Of a DNA stretch of 6,043 nucleotides, positions 1-6,043 are shown piece by piece (within the stretch, counting starts at the first letter, position 1; every line of letters starts with the position of its first letter). The stretch covers positions 1-6,043 of the forward strand of contig JAFYIW010000164.1 of the NCBI GenBank assembly GCA_017538465.1, given 5' to 3'. Made by a program: the position numbers and the translations under genes. The DNA comes from Victivallales bacterium (GTDB lineage Bacteria; Verrucomicrobiota; Lentisphaeria; Oligosphaerales; Oligosphaeraceae). The notes under the pieces were generated by a model, which was not told the origin of the DNA, did not search any database, and was given only the letters and a program-made list of their open reading frames with translations.

Positions 1-1327
1 TGGGCTGGTAGTCCGCCGCCTCGGCACCAGGCACTTCCTCCAATGTGGTCTGCCACTCCGGCGAGGTCGCGATGTAGGTCGTGGGGCGACCATCGCGGTA
101 GTCGAGGCGCAATTCGGCGAGGAAGGCTCCCGCTGCGGCACGGTTGAAGGCGTTGACGAAGATGCGGTTGCGCCCCTTGTGCAGGACGCTCCGGATGTCG
201 CAGACCTGCGGCTCGGCCCAGTTGCCGTGCTGGGCGACCTGCGTGCCATTGACATAGAGAGTGAAGGCGTCGTCGCAGGTGGCCTGGAGCAGTGCCTGAA
301 CGAGTTCCGCCGGTTCGCAATCCAGGTCAAAGTCGTGGAGGAAATAGGCCGTCTGCTCCATCTGCGCAGGCTTGACTGGCCAAATCCATTCGCCACGCCA
401 TTGCAGACGTGGCCCCAGGGATTCCAGGCTGGCACTGTAGAGGCTCGCGCGTTGCCCCTCGGTCGTGGCAGAGAGGCGGATTTGCAGTTCGCCACGATAC
501 CACTCCGGCTGGGCGATATACGCTGTCTCCAGACGGCCATCGGCGGTGGCTTCCAACGGCAGTTCCGCGCAGAGCCGATTCTCCGCATCCCAGAAGCATG
601 CGGTGACTGCGGGCGCAAGGCCATCTGGGGCATAGTTTACGGCGAGGCGATAGCGGAAGTCCTGTCGAATGTGGTTCACCTTGGTGGTGACCAGGAGTTC
701 GCCTGGGGCCTTGGCGGTGGCCACAAGGCCAGAGGGCTCGGCGGGAGCGATGGTCCAGCTGCCGGAATTGTCCGGAATTGTCCAGTCGAGCGGAGTGCCA
801 TGCTCATCGAAGAGTGCACAGGCGCCATCGGTGAGGGTGTCCTTGGTGCCACGCAATGCCACGGCGAAGATTCGCAGTTGTTCGCCCTGCCAGTCGCGGT
901 TGACTAGCAGGCGCAGTTTGCGGATGTGGCCTCGCCAGTTGGAATTCTTCGTAAGGTCGAAGGCGACCTTGTTGGGATGCCACAGCGGGTTGATGGGCAG
1001 GTCAATCGTGATGGCTCGTCCGTTGATGTCGCCAGGGGAGTCGGTGTTCTCGAAGGTCAGGGACAGAAGACTGCTGACGCCCGTCGAGGTGTAATAGACC
1101 TCCAGACTTTGGTAGTCTTCCGCATTGAGGTCGAGGTCAGGCGACCAGAGGCTCAGGTCGTTTTCACTTCCCACGAGGCACTCGTGATGCCGTGGCGCGG
1201 AGTGTTCCGCAGCCGCGCCGGTGGCACGCCAGCAGGACTGGCCACCCAACCGCCAGACCAAGTCGGAGGCACACAGGGGCAGGGTGCAGACGGCGTAGCT
1301 GAGCATCATGAAGAAAAGGTGTCGCAT
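1..1327 (-). CDS. Exported multi-domain carbohydrate-binding protein, rhamnosidase-N-like (partial, 3' end missing)
   Basis: The frame is open without a stop from the ATG at 1327 to the window edge, giving 442 complete codons; the C-terminus lies outside. Residues 1-20 look like a signal peptide: MRHLFF, a hydrophobic stretch, and a likely signal peptidase I site near LCA/SD. Residues about 50-155 form a beta-rich module (WSPDLDLNAEDY, then NPLWHPNKVAFDLTKNSNWRGHIRKLRL), resembling the carbohydrate-binding-like modules of PVC-group secreted proteins. Residues about 313-405 start with EWIWP and contain TCDDAFTLYVNGTQV (N360-G361) and VLHKGRNRIFVNAFN. This is the pattern of the alpha-L-rhamnosidase N-terminal/jelly-roll sugar-binding domain (PF08531-like). 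A catalytic domain may follow beyond the window, so enzyme class is unknown. No Shine-Dalgarno precedes the ATG; alternative in-frame ATGs at 1309 and 1306 also lack one and would shorten the signal peptide. It lies 78 bases behind the ADP-ribosylglycohydrolase-fold gene and is probably co-transcribed with it. Confidence 0.82.
   Translation of the reverse strand, partial: MRHLFFMMLSYAVCTLPLCASDLVWRLGGQSCWRATGAAAEHSAPRHHECLVGSENDLSLWSPDLDLNAEDYQSLEVYYTSTGVSSLLSLTFENTDSPGDINGRAITIDLPINPLWHPNKVAFDLTKNSNWRGHIRKLRLLVNRDWQGEQLRIFAVALRGTKDTLTDGACALFDEHGTPLDWTIPDNSGSWTIAPAEPSGLVATAKAPGELLVTTKVNHIRQDFRYRLAVNYAPDGLAPAVTACFWDAENRLCAELPLEATADGRLETAYIAQPEWYRGELQIRLSATTEGQRASLYSASLESLGPRLQWRGEWIWPVKPAQMEQTAYFLHDFDLDCEPAELVQALLQATCDDAFTLYVNGTQVAQHGNWAEPQVCDIRSVLHKGRNRIFVNAFNRAAAGAFLAELRLDYRDGRPTTYIATSPEWQTTLEEVPGAEAADYQP
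762..783. repeat. Tandem 10-bp direct repeat inside the exported-protein gene
   Basis: The unit CCGGAATTGT occurs twice in a row, followed by a further CC. On the minus strand it encodes part of WTIPDNSGSWTI (residues 182-193). The reading frame is open and protein-like on both sides, so the repeat does not break the gene. A unit of 10 is not a multiple of 3, so gain or loss of one copy would shift the frame. Confidence 0.7.
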
Positions 1328-1340
1328 GGGGTGATGAGTG

Positions 1341-1395
1341 GCGGGACGTCAGACGACGGACGGCGGACGTCAGGGCGGGACGCCAGACGACGGAC
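1341..1395. repeat. Imperfect GACGTC-rich direct repeats between two genes
   Basis: A 21-base unit (GCGGGACGTCAGACGACGGA plus C) at 1341-1361 recurs at 1375-1395 with one mismatch (T to C at the ninth base). A partial copy, GGCGGACGTCAG, lies between them at 1362-1373. GACGTC, itself palindromic, stands at 1345-1350 and 1366-1371, with the variant GACGCC at 1379-1384. The repeats fill most of the 78-base gap between the stop of the ADP-ribosylglycohydrolase-fold gene and the start of the exported-protein gene. The two GACGTC copies could pair as a 6-bp stem around a 15-base loop. There is no T-run on either side as in an intrinsic terminator. Function is unknown; it could be a local slippage product or one copy of a dispersed intergenic repeat. 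Confidence 0.65.
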
Positions 1396-1405
1396 GACAG
1401 GGCGG

Positions 1406-2959
1406 TTACTTCCCGTTGAGTCGGCAGAAGGTGCGGTCTTCGCGTCCGAGGTACTTAGTGTCCACATGGAAGCGCACCTGCGAGGCGAGGGTGCCGGCAC
1501 GCTGGAAAGTCACGAAACCGGCGGCGGGGTAGTTCTGCGTGTTCAGGGTGAACAGCAGCGGGATGTGGCAGAGATAGCCGTCCTCGAACTCTCCTGCGGT
1601 GAGGGTGATCTTGAGTTCGCTGAATTGGGTGGCGTAGCCCAGAACCGCCTGGGTGTCGCCCTCGGCGATGCTCCAGCCTTCGGGCAGCTGCCATTTGACC
1701 TGGAGCATCGAGTTGAGGAAGTATCCGGCCTTGAAGCGCAGCGTCAACTGCTGGGACTCGCCGGGAGCCACGACGGGGGACTTCTCGAACTCGATTTCGA
1801 GGATGCCCCAGGGAGTCTCGATATCCATGGCGCGGGAGGACTTGCTCAGCACATTCAACTCGACCTTCTTGCCGTCGGTCAGGCGTTCCAGGTGCTCGGC
1901 GGAGATGGTGGTCTCGCCGTCGGTCAGGCGCACCAGCGAGGGGTTCGTGGCGTCCGCATAGCGTTTGCAGGCCAGCACGCGGTCGGTCAGTTCATCCAGA
2001 GTCACGGGGAACTTCGGATAGCTGCCCGCAGTATTCACGGCGACAGTCTGGATGCTCTCGCCAATCGGCTCAATCCACTCCTTCGGGATGCCGGAACGGC
2101 CTTTGATGATGCCCAGGACGCTTCCGCAGGTCGCGCCAGTGCAGTCCGTGTCGTCGCCGCAGTCCACGGCGAGGCAGACGGACTTGCCGAAATCGCCCTC
2201 GCCGTAGAGCAGTCCGACCACCGCGAAGGCGACATTCGCGGGGGCCTGGAACCAGCCCAGGTCCTCGCTGTCCTTGACGATGCGGTTGCGGGCGTCCAGC
2301 CACGGCAGTCCCTGGTCGTAGCAGTCGCAGGCGATCTTCACGCTGCGGGCGACGCGGCAGTCGGCGGGGATGCGCGCCAGCGCGTAGGCGATGAGTTTGC
2401 GCAGGTCGCTCTCGATGAAGGCGGCGGCCTCCAGGGTGGCGGTGAAGATTTCGGCGTAGATGCCGTCGCCGGCGTGGTCCACGCAGGCGTCGCACCAGGC
2501 CAGTTGCGCGGCCTCGTCCGGCTCGCCGGGGAAGAGGCACGCCCAGATTTCGGAGCGGATCCACGCGCCGTTGGAGTTCTTCCAGACCTCGTTGTTGCAG
2601 AGGCCCGACAGCGGCGGCTGGATGCCGTTGGTCATGTTCATCTTGCCGACGCCGTATTCGTTCCAGGGGCCGGTGACCCAGCGGAGCCACGCACGGCCGA
2701 GCACCTTCTCGTCCACGTTGTACACGCCATTCTCCTCCACCGCCTTGAGCCAGGCCAGCTGGAGGTCCAGGTCGTCATTGGGCGCGGGCACGCCGCCGAG
2801 GTCCTGCGTGTAGAAATGGATGTCCCAGGTCTTCTGCTGACCTTCCATCGGGGCGCCGAGGGTGCCGCCGATGTTCTTGCCGGTCCAGCAACCCAGAACC
2901 TTGTCGCGATAGACGGCCTCGTTGAGGAAACTCTTTCCAGGGATACGGGATGAAATCAT
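1406..2959 (-). CDS. ADP-ribosylglycohydrolase-fold protein with C-terminal beta-rich domain
   Basis: This 517-residue protein matches the all-alpha, dinuclear-Mg ADP-ribosylglycohydrolase (DraG/ARH) fold in about residues 12-335. The opening motif is GCWTGKNIGGTLGAPMEG (23-40). NDDLDLQL (61-68) sits where the family has the metal-binding TDDT. HAGDGIYAE begins at 162. DCGDDTDCTGATCGSVLGI (267-285) corresponds to the second metal site, usually GGDTDT followed by small residues and GALAGA; here the final Thr is Cys273. Residues about 345-517 are beta-rich (for example FEKSPVVAPGESQQLTLRF and WQLPEGWSIAEGD), like an Ig/NEW3-type sandwich, and are not part of a minimal DraG protein. There is no signal peptide, so it should be cytosolic. 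Known relatives remove ADP-ribose from proteins or small molecules, but this divergent form may hydrolyse another N- or O-glycosidic bond, so the substrate is not assigned. The ATG at 2959 is supported by AAGGAG eight bases upstream. The stop is TAA. Confidence 0.85.
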   Translation of the reverse strand: MISSRIPGKSFLNEAVYRDKVLGCWTGKNIGGTLGAPMEGQQKTWDIHFYTQDLGGVPAPNDDLDLQLAWLKAVEENGVYNVDEKVLGRAWLRWVTGPWNEYGVGKMNMTNGIQPPLSGLCNNEVWKNSNGAWIRSEIWACLFPGEPDEAAQLAWCDACVDHAGDGIYAEIFTATLEAAAFIESDLRKLIAYALARIPADCRVARSVKIACDCYDQGLPWLDARNRIVKDSEDLGWFQAPANVAFAVVGLLYGEGDFGKSVCLAVDCGDDTDCTGATCGSVLGIIKGRSGIPKEWIEPIGESIQTVAVNTAGSYPKFPVTLDELTDRVLACKRYADATNPSLVRLTDGETTISAEHLERLTDGKKVELNVLSKSSRAMDIETPWGILEIEFEKSPVVAPGESQQLTLRFKAGYFLNSMLQVKWQLPEGWSIAEGDTQAVLGYATQFSELKITLTAGEFEDGYLCHIPLLFTLNTQNYPAAGFVTFQRAGTLASQVRFHVDTKYLGREDRTFCRLNGK

Positions 2960-2967
2960 TGAAATTA

Positions 2968-2973
2968 CTCCTT
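2968..2973 (-). promoter_or_regulatory. Ribosome binding site of the ADP-ribosylglycohydrolase-fold gene
   Basis: AAGGAG on the minus strand is separated by eight bases from the ATG at 2959. It is the only strong Shine-Dalgarno in front of a gene start in this window and fixes the start of this gene. Together with the promoter-like elements upstream it marks the beginning of a new transcription unit. Confidence 0.75.
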
Positions 2974-3016
2974 AGTTGGAGAGACAGTTCAAAACGACCT
3001 CGCAGATTTGCTTTTC

Positions 3017-3045
3017 ATTATGCGTTGTCCGGACAACGCAATCTA
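3017..3045 (-). promoter_or_regulatory. Candidate sigma-70-type promoter overlapping the palindrome
   Basis: On the minus strand CATAAT (3022-3017) matches five of six bases of the -10 consensus. TAGATT (3045-3040), 17 bases upstream, matches three of six of the -35. Transcription would start near 3010, giving a leader of about 50 bases before the ATG at 2959. The spacer is nearly all palindrome, the usual place for a repressor to block RNA polymerase. A perfect TTGACA at 3092-3087 has no acceptable -10 at 15-19 bases, so it is the weaker candidate. Consensus rules may not hold well for this phylum. Confidence 0.4.
3021..3040. promoter_or_regulatory. Perfect 20-bp palindrome, probable repressor operator
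   Basis: TGCGTTGTCCGGACAACGCA reads identically on both strands with no spacer: ten matching base pairs per half. It lies 61 bases before the ADP-ribosylglycohydrolase-fold gene start, between the candidate -35 and -10. A symmetric site with a central CG in a promoter is typical of dimeric repressors of sugar genes (LacI or GntR type). The core TTGT-CCGG-ACAA resembles the TTGT-N4-ACAA core of the AraR operator (GntR-type DNA-binding domain with LacI-type sensor), but the regulator gene is not in this window. A hairpin terminator is unlikely: there is no loop and no T-run follows on the minus strand. Confidence 0.65.
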
Positions 3046-3133
3046 CGCGCTCTTTTTGAGTTGATCTCTGAATTGTGAATGTCGGTTGTCAAATGATCAA
3101 AACGAATGCTAAGATATCTCATATTTGGCATTC

Positions 3134-3170
3134 TGCCTGGAAATGCGCAAAAGTACATGACGCATTGGCA
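3134..3170 (-). other. Imperfect stem-loop just after the esterase gene
   Basis: Immediately after the esterase stop, TGCCAATGCG (3170-3161) can pair with CGCATT (3147-3142) and GGCA (3137-3134), with four unpaired bases on one side and a loop of 13. Only three T follow the inner stem and none follows the outer one, so it is not a convincing intrinsic terminator. It may still mark or protect the mRNA 3' end, since a separate promoter seems to begin downstream. Confidence 0.25.
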
Positions 3171-5093
3171 TCATCCGAGTTCAAATGGCGAGGCGGGGAG
3201 ATCCTCGGAATTCACAAGAGTGAGATACGGGCCGGGATTCTGGCTCCAGCCGTAGCGGACGGCCTGGGGGCGGGGCACCTGCGGGCTGGTGAGTTCCAGG
3301 CAGTTCGGAGCGACAATTCGCGTCTCCGCCGGGTGGAAAACGCCATCCTCGCCCGCCAGCGCGAAGCCTTCGGAGACCACGCCGTTTCTCCAGGACAGTT
3401 TCTTGCCGACCGCGACAAAGACTAGTCGCAGGGCGTTGTCGCGACCATATTCCATGGAGGCCACCTGCGGGCCATGCGCCTTGGCGTCATTCTCTCCATA
3501 GAGCGCGAGGCGGGCCAGGCGTTCTCCCACGATTCGCTTGTCGGGAAAATGCAATTCAATCGGATCGGAGCAGGCGTCAGCGGTCACTGCGGGATAGCTG
3601 TGCTGTTTTCGGGCGAATTCGAGTTGCGCCTGGCGGGTGATGGGCCAGAAGCCAGTGGTCTGATAGGGAGAGGGCATGCAGCAGCCTGGCAACTGCACCA
3701 CCAGGAAAGGCAGGGTTTCGTCGTTCCATTCCTCGCGGCATTGCTGGCAGAGCAGATTCAGCATCTCCTCGTAAACCATCGCCATGGGCTCTTCGGTGCT
3801 GTCGGCCTCGCCCTGATACCAGATGACTCCCGTGATGGGGTAGGGGATGACGGGCTTCAGCAGATTGTCATGCATCATGCTGAAGGAGTGCTGGATGCCG
3901 GCTCCGAGCGTCTGGTAGATGCGGGTGCTGATGGCAGGGGTGCAGAGCTGTTCGCAGCTGAAACGCCATTCACCCGTCAACGGGATGGTCTCGCCAGTCC
4001 GGGGGTTGCGCAGGAACATCGCGTCGGCGGGTCCCATCAGCCCGCCGTCCAGAATCATCGCCGTGAAGGACAGCGCCCGCACCGCCACGACGTTTTCGGT
4101 GCCGGGACGGACAAGTGCGGCGGGCACGGAGTAGTTTCGGAGTGTCGCGAAGGACGCATAGTCCAATCCCTCGCCGGTCGCGCCGACTTGGGTGCCATTG
4201 AACCAGGTGATGTCCTGCTGGTCAATCATGCCCAGCGAGAGCTCCAGATCGTCGCCACGCCACGTTTCGGGAATGTGGATGGCCTTGCGATAGCGGAACG
4301 CCCCGAGGTAATGGTGTCCGGCAAGCGACCAGGAGTCGGGGAGCCGCTGGACGCCCCAATTCGCATCGTGGTAGCCGATTTGCTGCCAGTCGTCGGCGTC
4401 CGGCATCTCCTTCCAACGGGGAGGATTCTTCTCCAGCCAGTCGCGGATGGGATCCGCGACCTTCTTGGGAGTGTCATTCACGGGAGCGCGGAAATACTCC
4501 TCGGCATATTCGCGGGTGAAGGGATGCTTTAGGGCGTTTTCGCGGTTGAGGAAGGACGCGATGGAGGCTCCGCCAAAGCTGGCCTGGATGACGCCGACAG
4601 CGCAGCCGCGCTCATTGGCGACCTTTTCGGCGAAATGGAAGCCCACGGCCGTGAAGTCGCATTCGGCCTGGGTGGCCGGGAGCGTCTTCCAAGTCGTTGC
4701 GGCCTCGGAGACTCCGCCGAGCCGTGTCTGCTCCGGCACATGGAAGAAGCGAAGGTCGGAACGCTGGAGCGTCTCAGGCGGCACGGGCGGCAGTTCCCGG
4801 GCGAGGCTGAATCCCATGTTGGACTGCCCAGCCGCCAGCCAGACCTCGCCGGCCTGGACATCCTGGAGCACGATGGTCTCCTGCCCGTCCGTGACGGAGA
4901 ATTCCACCGGGCCATACTCCGTGATTGGGGCGAAGCGCAAAAGGAATGAGCCGTCGGATGCGGCCTGCACGCTGGAGGTGGTTTCGCCGATGCGTCCGGA
5001 GACCCATGCGTCAGGGGTGGCCTTGCCCCATACCGTCAGGGGCTTCCTGGTCGGTAATACTGCGTGGTCGGTGAATATGCGGTTGAGTTTCAT
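3171..5093 (-). CDS. Sialate O-acetylesterase-type carbohydrate esterase (SASA family), cytosolic
   Basis: This 640-residue SGNH-like esterase should remove O-acetyl groups from a sugar such as an acetylated sialic acid or plant-type glycan; the substrate cannot be read from sequence. The start LNRIFTDHAVLPTRKPLTVWG is the usual mature N-terminus of the family. AAGQSNM (87-93) carries the nucleophile Ser91. VIQASFGGASI (168-178) is the GG block, and GVIWYQGEADS (422-432) the conserved WYQGE block. DACSDPIELHFPDKRIVGERLA (506-527) holds the catalytic His515 with Asp506 or Asp510. Between the second and third blocks, about 235-375, is a beta-sandwich insertion (HYLGAFRYRKAIHIP, DITWFNGTQVGATG) like a glycoside hydrolase 2 sugar-binding domain; this split layout is known in the family. 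Unlike many relatives it has no signal peptide, so a cytosolic place is inferred. ATG at 5093 is preferred over an in-frame TTG at 5102 because ATGA overlaps the MATE stop by four bases. No Shine-Dalgarno is visible, which suits translational coupling. Confidence 0.9.
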   Translation of the reverse strand: MKLNRIFTDHAVLPTRKPLTVWGKATPDAWVSGRIGETTSSVQAASDGSFLLRFAPITEYGPVEFSVTDGQETIVLQDVQAGEVWLAAGQSNMGFSLARELPPVPPETLQRSDLRFFHVPEQTRLGGVSEAATTWKTLPATQAECDFTAVGFHFAEKVANERGCAVGVIQASFGGASIASFLNRENALKHPFTREYAEEYFRAPVNDTPKKVADPIRDWLEKNPPRWKEMPDADDWQQIGYHDANWGVQRLPDSWSLAGHHYLGAFRYRKAIHIPETWRGDDLELSLGMIDQQDITWFNGTQVGATGEGLDYASFATLRNYSVPAALVRPGTENVVAVRALSFTAMILDGGLMGPADAMFLRNPRTGETIPLTGEWRFSCEQLCTPAISTRIYQTLGAGIQHSFSMMHDNLLKPVIPYPITGVIWYQGEADSTEEPMAMVYEEMLNLLCQQCREEWNDETLPFLVVQLPGCCMPSPYQTTGFWPITRQAQLEFARKQHSYPAVTADACSDPIELHFPDKRIVGERLARLALYGENDAKAHGPQVASMEYGRDNALRLVFVAVGKKLSWRNGVVSEGFALAGEDGVFHPAETRIVAPNCLELTSPQVPRPQAVRYGWSQNPGPYLTLVNSEDLPASPFELG

Positions 5094-6043
5094 GGATGGC
5101 AATTCGTCGGGCTGGTTTTCACCAGACGGTTGGTGAGGTGACGCGCACAGCAGAATCCCATGATGCCCCCGGCGATGTCAGAGAAAAGCCGAGCGGCGAA
5201 GACGGCACGGAGCGTGTGGAGCCAGAAGAACGCGATGATGGTGAAGGGGATGAGCATGGCCAGCACCCGCACGATATTGAGTGCGGCGGCGAAATTCGGT
5301 CGGCTGCATCCGGTGAAGATGAAGGTGGAGAAGCGGTGGATTTCGATGGCCCAGAAGCCCCAGGGGATGATGCGCAGATACATCGTCATGTAGGCGCGGA
5401 TCTCGTCGTCGCGGCTGAAGACCGAGGCGAGGAGCGGCGCCAGGAAATAGAAAATGACCGCCATGATGCTCAGGAAGAGCAGGGCGAAGCCCATGGAGAC
5501 ACGGCGGGCGGTCTTGATGCGGTCGTACAGCCTTGCGCCGAAGTTCTGGGAGATCAGTGGCGTCAGCGACATCCCGAAGGACATCGGGAACATGAAGGCG
5601 AGAAGCTCCAGCTTGCCGGCGGCCTGCGCGGCCGCCACGGCGGCGTCGCCGAACTCGGCGGTCACGCGCGTGACGACGAAGGACCCCAGCGGAATCATGA
5701 ACATCCCCAGCGCGGCGGGAATGGCGAAGGAGATGACGCGTCCCCAGCACTGCCGGATGACCTCCCAGGGATAGCGCTTGAACTTCAGCAGCTTGTGGCG
5801 GCGGTTCAGGATGGTGATGACATACACCATCGAACCCGCTTGGCAGAGGACGGTCGCCACTGCCGCGCCACGAATGCCCATCGCGGGTAGGCCGAACCAG
5901 CCGAAGATGAACACGGGATCCAGAAGGGCGTTCGCGACCAGGCCCAGGAACATCCCTAGGCTGGCCAGCTTGGAGTCTCCCACGCCGACCAGCATGTCAT
6001 TGCCTGTCATGGACAACGACGAGGTGAAGCATCCGAAATACCA
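5090..6043 (-). CDS. MATE-family efflux transporter (partial, 5' end missing)
   Basis: The frame is open to the window edge, so the N-terminus is missing: 317 residues are visible against about 440-460 in full MATE proteins. The visible part begins WYFGCFTSSL and continues with GDSKLASLGMFLGLVANALLDPVFIFG and GLPAMGIRGAAVAT, the conserved TM5-TM6 region of the first MatE half. The second half follows, with hydrophobic membrane segments and SQNFGARLYDRI (residues 165-176 of the visible part), the QN.GA signature of the family. Such proteins export organic cations, drugs or metabolites across the inner membrane in exchange for Na+ or H+; the substrate here is unknown. Any TTG or ATG starts near 6016-6010 would cut inside the membrane domain and are not real starts. 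The TGA at 5092-5090 overlaps the esterase ATG, indicating one operon. Confidence 0.92.
   Translation of the reverse strand, partial: WYFGCFTSSLSMTGNDMLVGVGDSKLASLGMFLGLVANALLDPVFIFGWFGLPAMGIRGAAVATVLCQAGSMVYVITILNRRHKLLKFKRYPWEVIRQCWGRVISFAIPAALGMFMIPLGSFVVTRVTAEFGDAAVAAAQAAGKLELLAFMFPMSFGMSLTPLISQNFGARLYDRIKTARRVSMGFALLFLSIMAVIFYFLAPLLASVFSRDDEIRAYMTMYLRIIPWGFWAIEIHRFSTFIFTGCSRPNFAAALNIVRVLAMLIPFTIIAFFWLHTLRAVFAARLFSDIAGGIMGFCCARHLTNRLVKTSPTNCHP

Noticed and set aside
179..907. A 242-codon plus-strand open frame near the left edge
   Set aside because: It is antisense to the exported-protein frame, which is open across the whole region and has a signal peptide and domain motifs.
926..2953. 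A 675-codon open frame on the plus strand, antisense to two genes
   Set aside because: It mirrors the codon pattern of the minus-strand genes in GC-rich DNA, crosses the intergenic repeat region, has low-complexity composition rich in Gly, Ala, Val and Glu, and shows no recognisable motif. The minus-strand frames have clear family motifs.
3052..3057. Short T-rich run next to the palindrome as a plus-strand intrinsic terminator
   Set aside because: No gene on the plus strand needs one, the T-run is 11 bases beyond the palindrome, and the palindrome has no loop bases.
3075..3170. Possible small plus-strand gene starting in the intergenic gap
   Set aside because: The frame starting at 3075 has no Shine-Dalgarno, continues antisense into the esterase gene and has no recognisable sequence; the gap is better explained as a regulatory region.
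3474..4532. A 352-codon plus-strand open frame
   Set aside because: It lies fully antisense to the esterase gene, whose catalytic blocks are intact on the other strand; no family motif is visible in it.
5094..5102. TTG start extending the esterase by three residues
   Set aside because: An ATG three codons downstream gives the classic ATGA overlap and begins exactly at the conserved family N-terminus.
5096..5890. A 264-codon plus-strand open frame
   Set aside because: It is antisense to the MATE gene; its highly charged Gly/Asp/Glu/His/Arg-rich composition is what the complement of membrane-protein codons gives.

Overview
All four genes in this window lie on the minus strand. The coding DNA is GC-rich and the one sizeable intergenic gap is clearly AT-richer. 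No ribosomal or other marker gene is present, so taxonomy is inference only. The gene mix (a sialate O-acetylesterase-type enzyme, a divergent ADP-ribosylglycohydrolase-fold protein, and a secreted multi-module carbohydrate-binding protein with a rhamnosidase-N-like domain) suits a glycan-degrading bacterium of the Planctomycetota-Verrucomicrobiota-Lentisphaerota group. Lentisphaerota/Victivallales is my best guess, with low to moderate confidence.

Layout in the direction of transcription (high to low coordinates). (1) 6043-5090: C-terminal two thirds of a MATE-family multidrug/toxin exporter, cut by the window edge at its 5' end. (2) 5093-3171: a 640-residue SASA-family carbohydrate acetylesterase without a signal peptide. 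Its ATG overlaps the MATE stop codon (ATGA), so the two are probably translationally coupled. (3) 3170-2960: a 211-base AT-rich gap with a weak stem-loop just after the esterase gene, then a perfect 20-bp palindrome placed between a candidate -35 and -10, then a good Shine-Dalgarno. It looks like a regulated promoter for the next transcription unit. (4) 2959-1406: a 517-residue ADP-ribosylglycohydrolase-fold protein with variant metal-binding motifs and a C-terminal beta-rich extension. (5) 1405-1328: a short gap filled with imperfect GACGTC-type repeats. (6) 1327-1: the N-terminal 442 codons of an exported protein with sugar-binding-like beta modules. It runs off the window and its catalytic domain, if any, is not visible.

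How the parts may fit (inference): the palindrome looks like the operator of a sugar-responsive repressor, so the hydrolase-fold protein and the exported protein behind it could form an inducible carbohydrate-use unit. The exported protein would bind or process a glycan outside the cytoplasm, and the cytosolic hydrolase-fold protein would act on an imported product. The esterase upstream would remove acetyl groups from a sugar inside the cell. The link of the MATE transporter to this is only positional. No RNA gene, CRISPR array, insertion sequence, attachment site or replication origin was seen.
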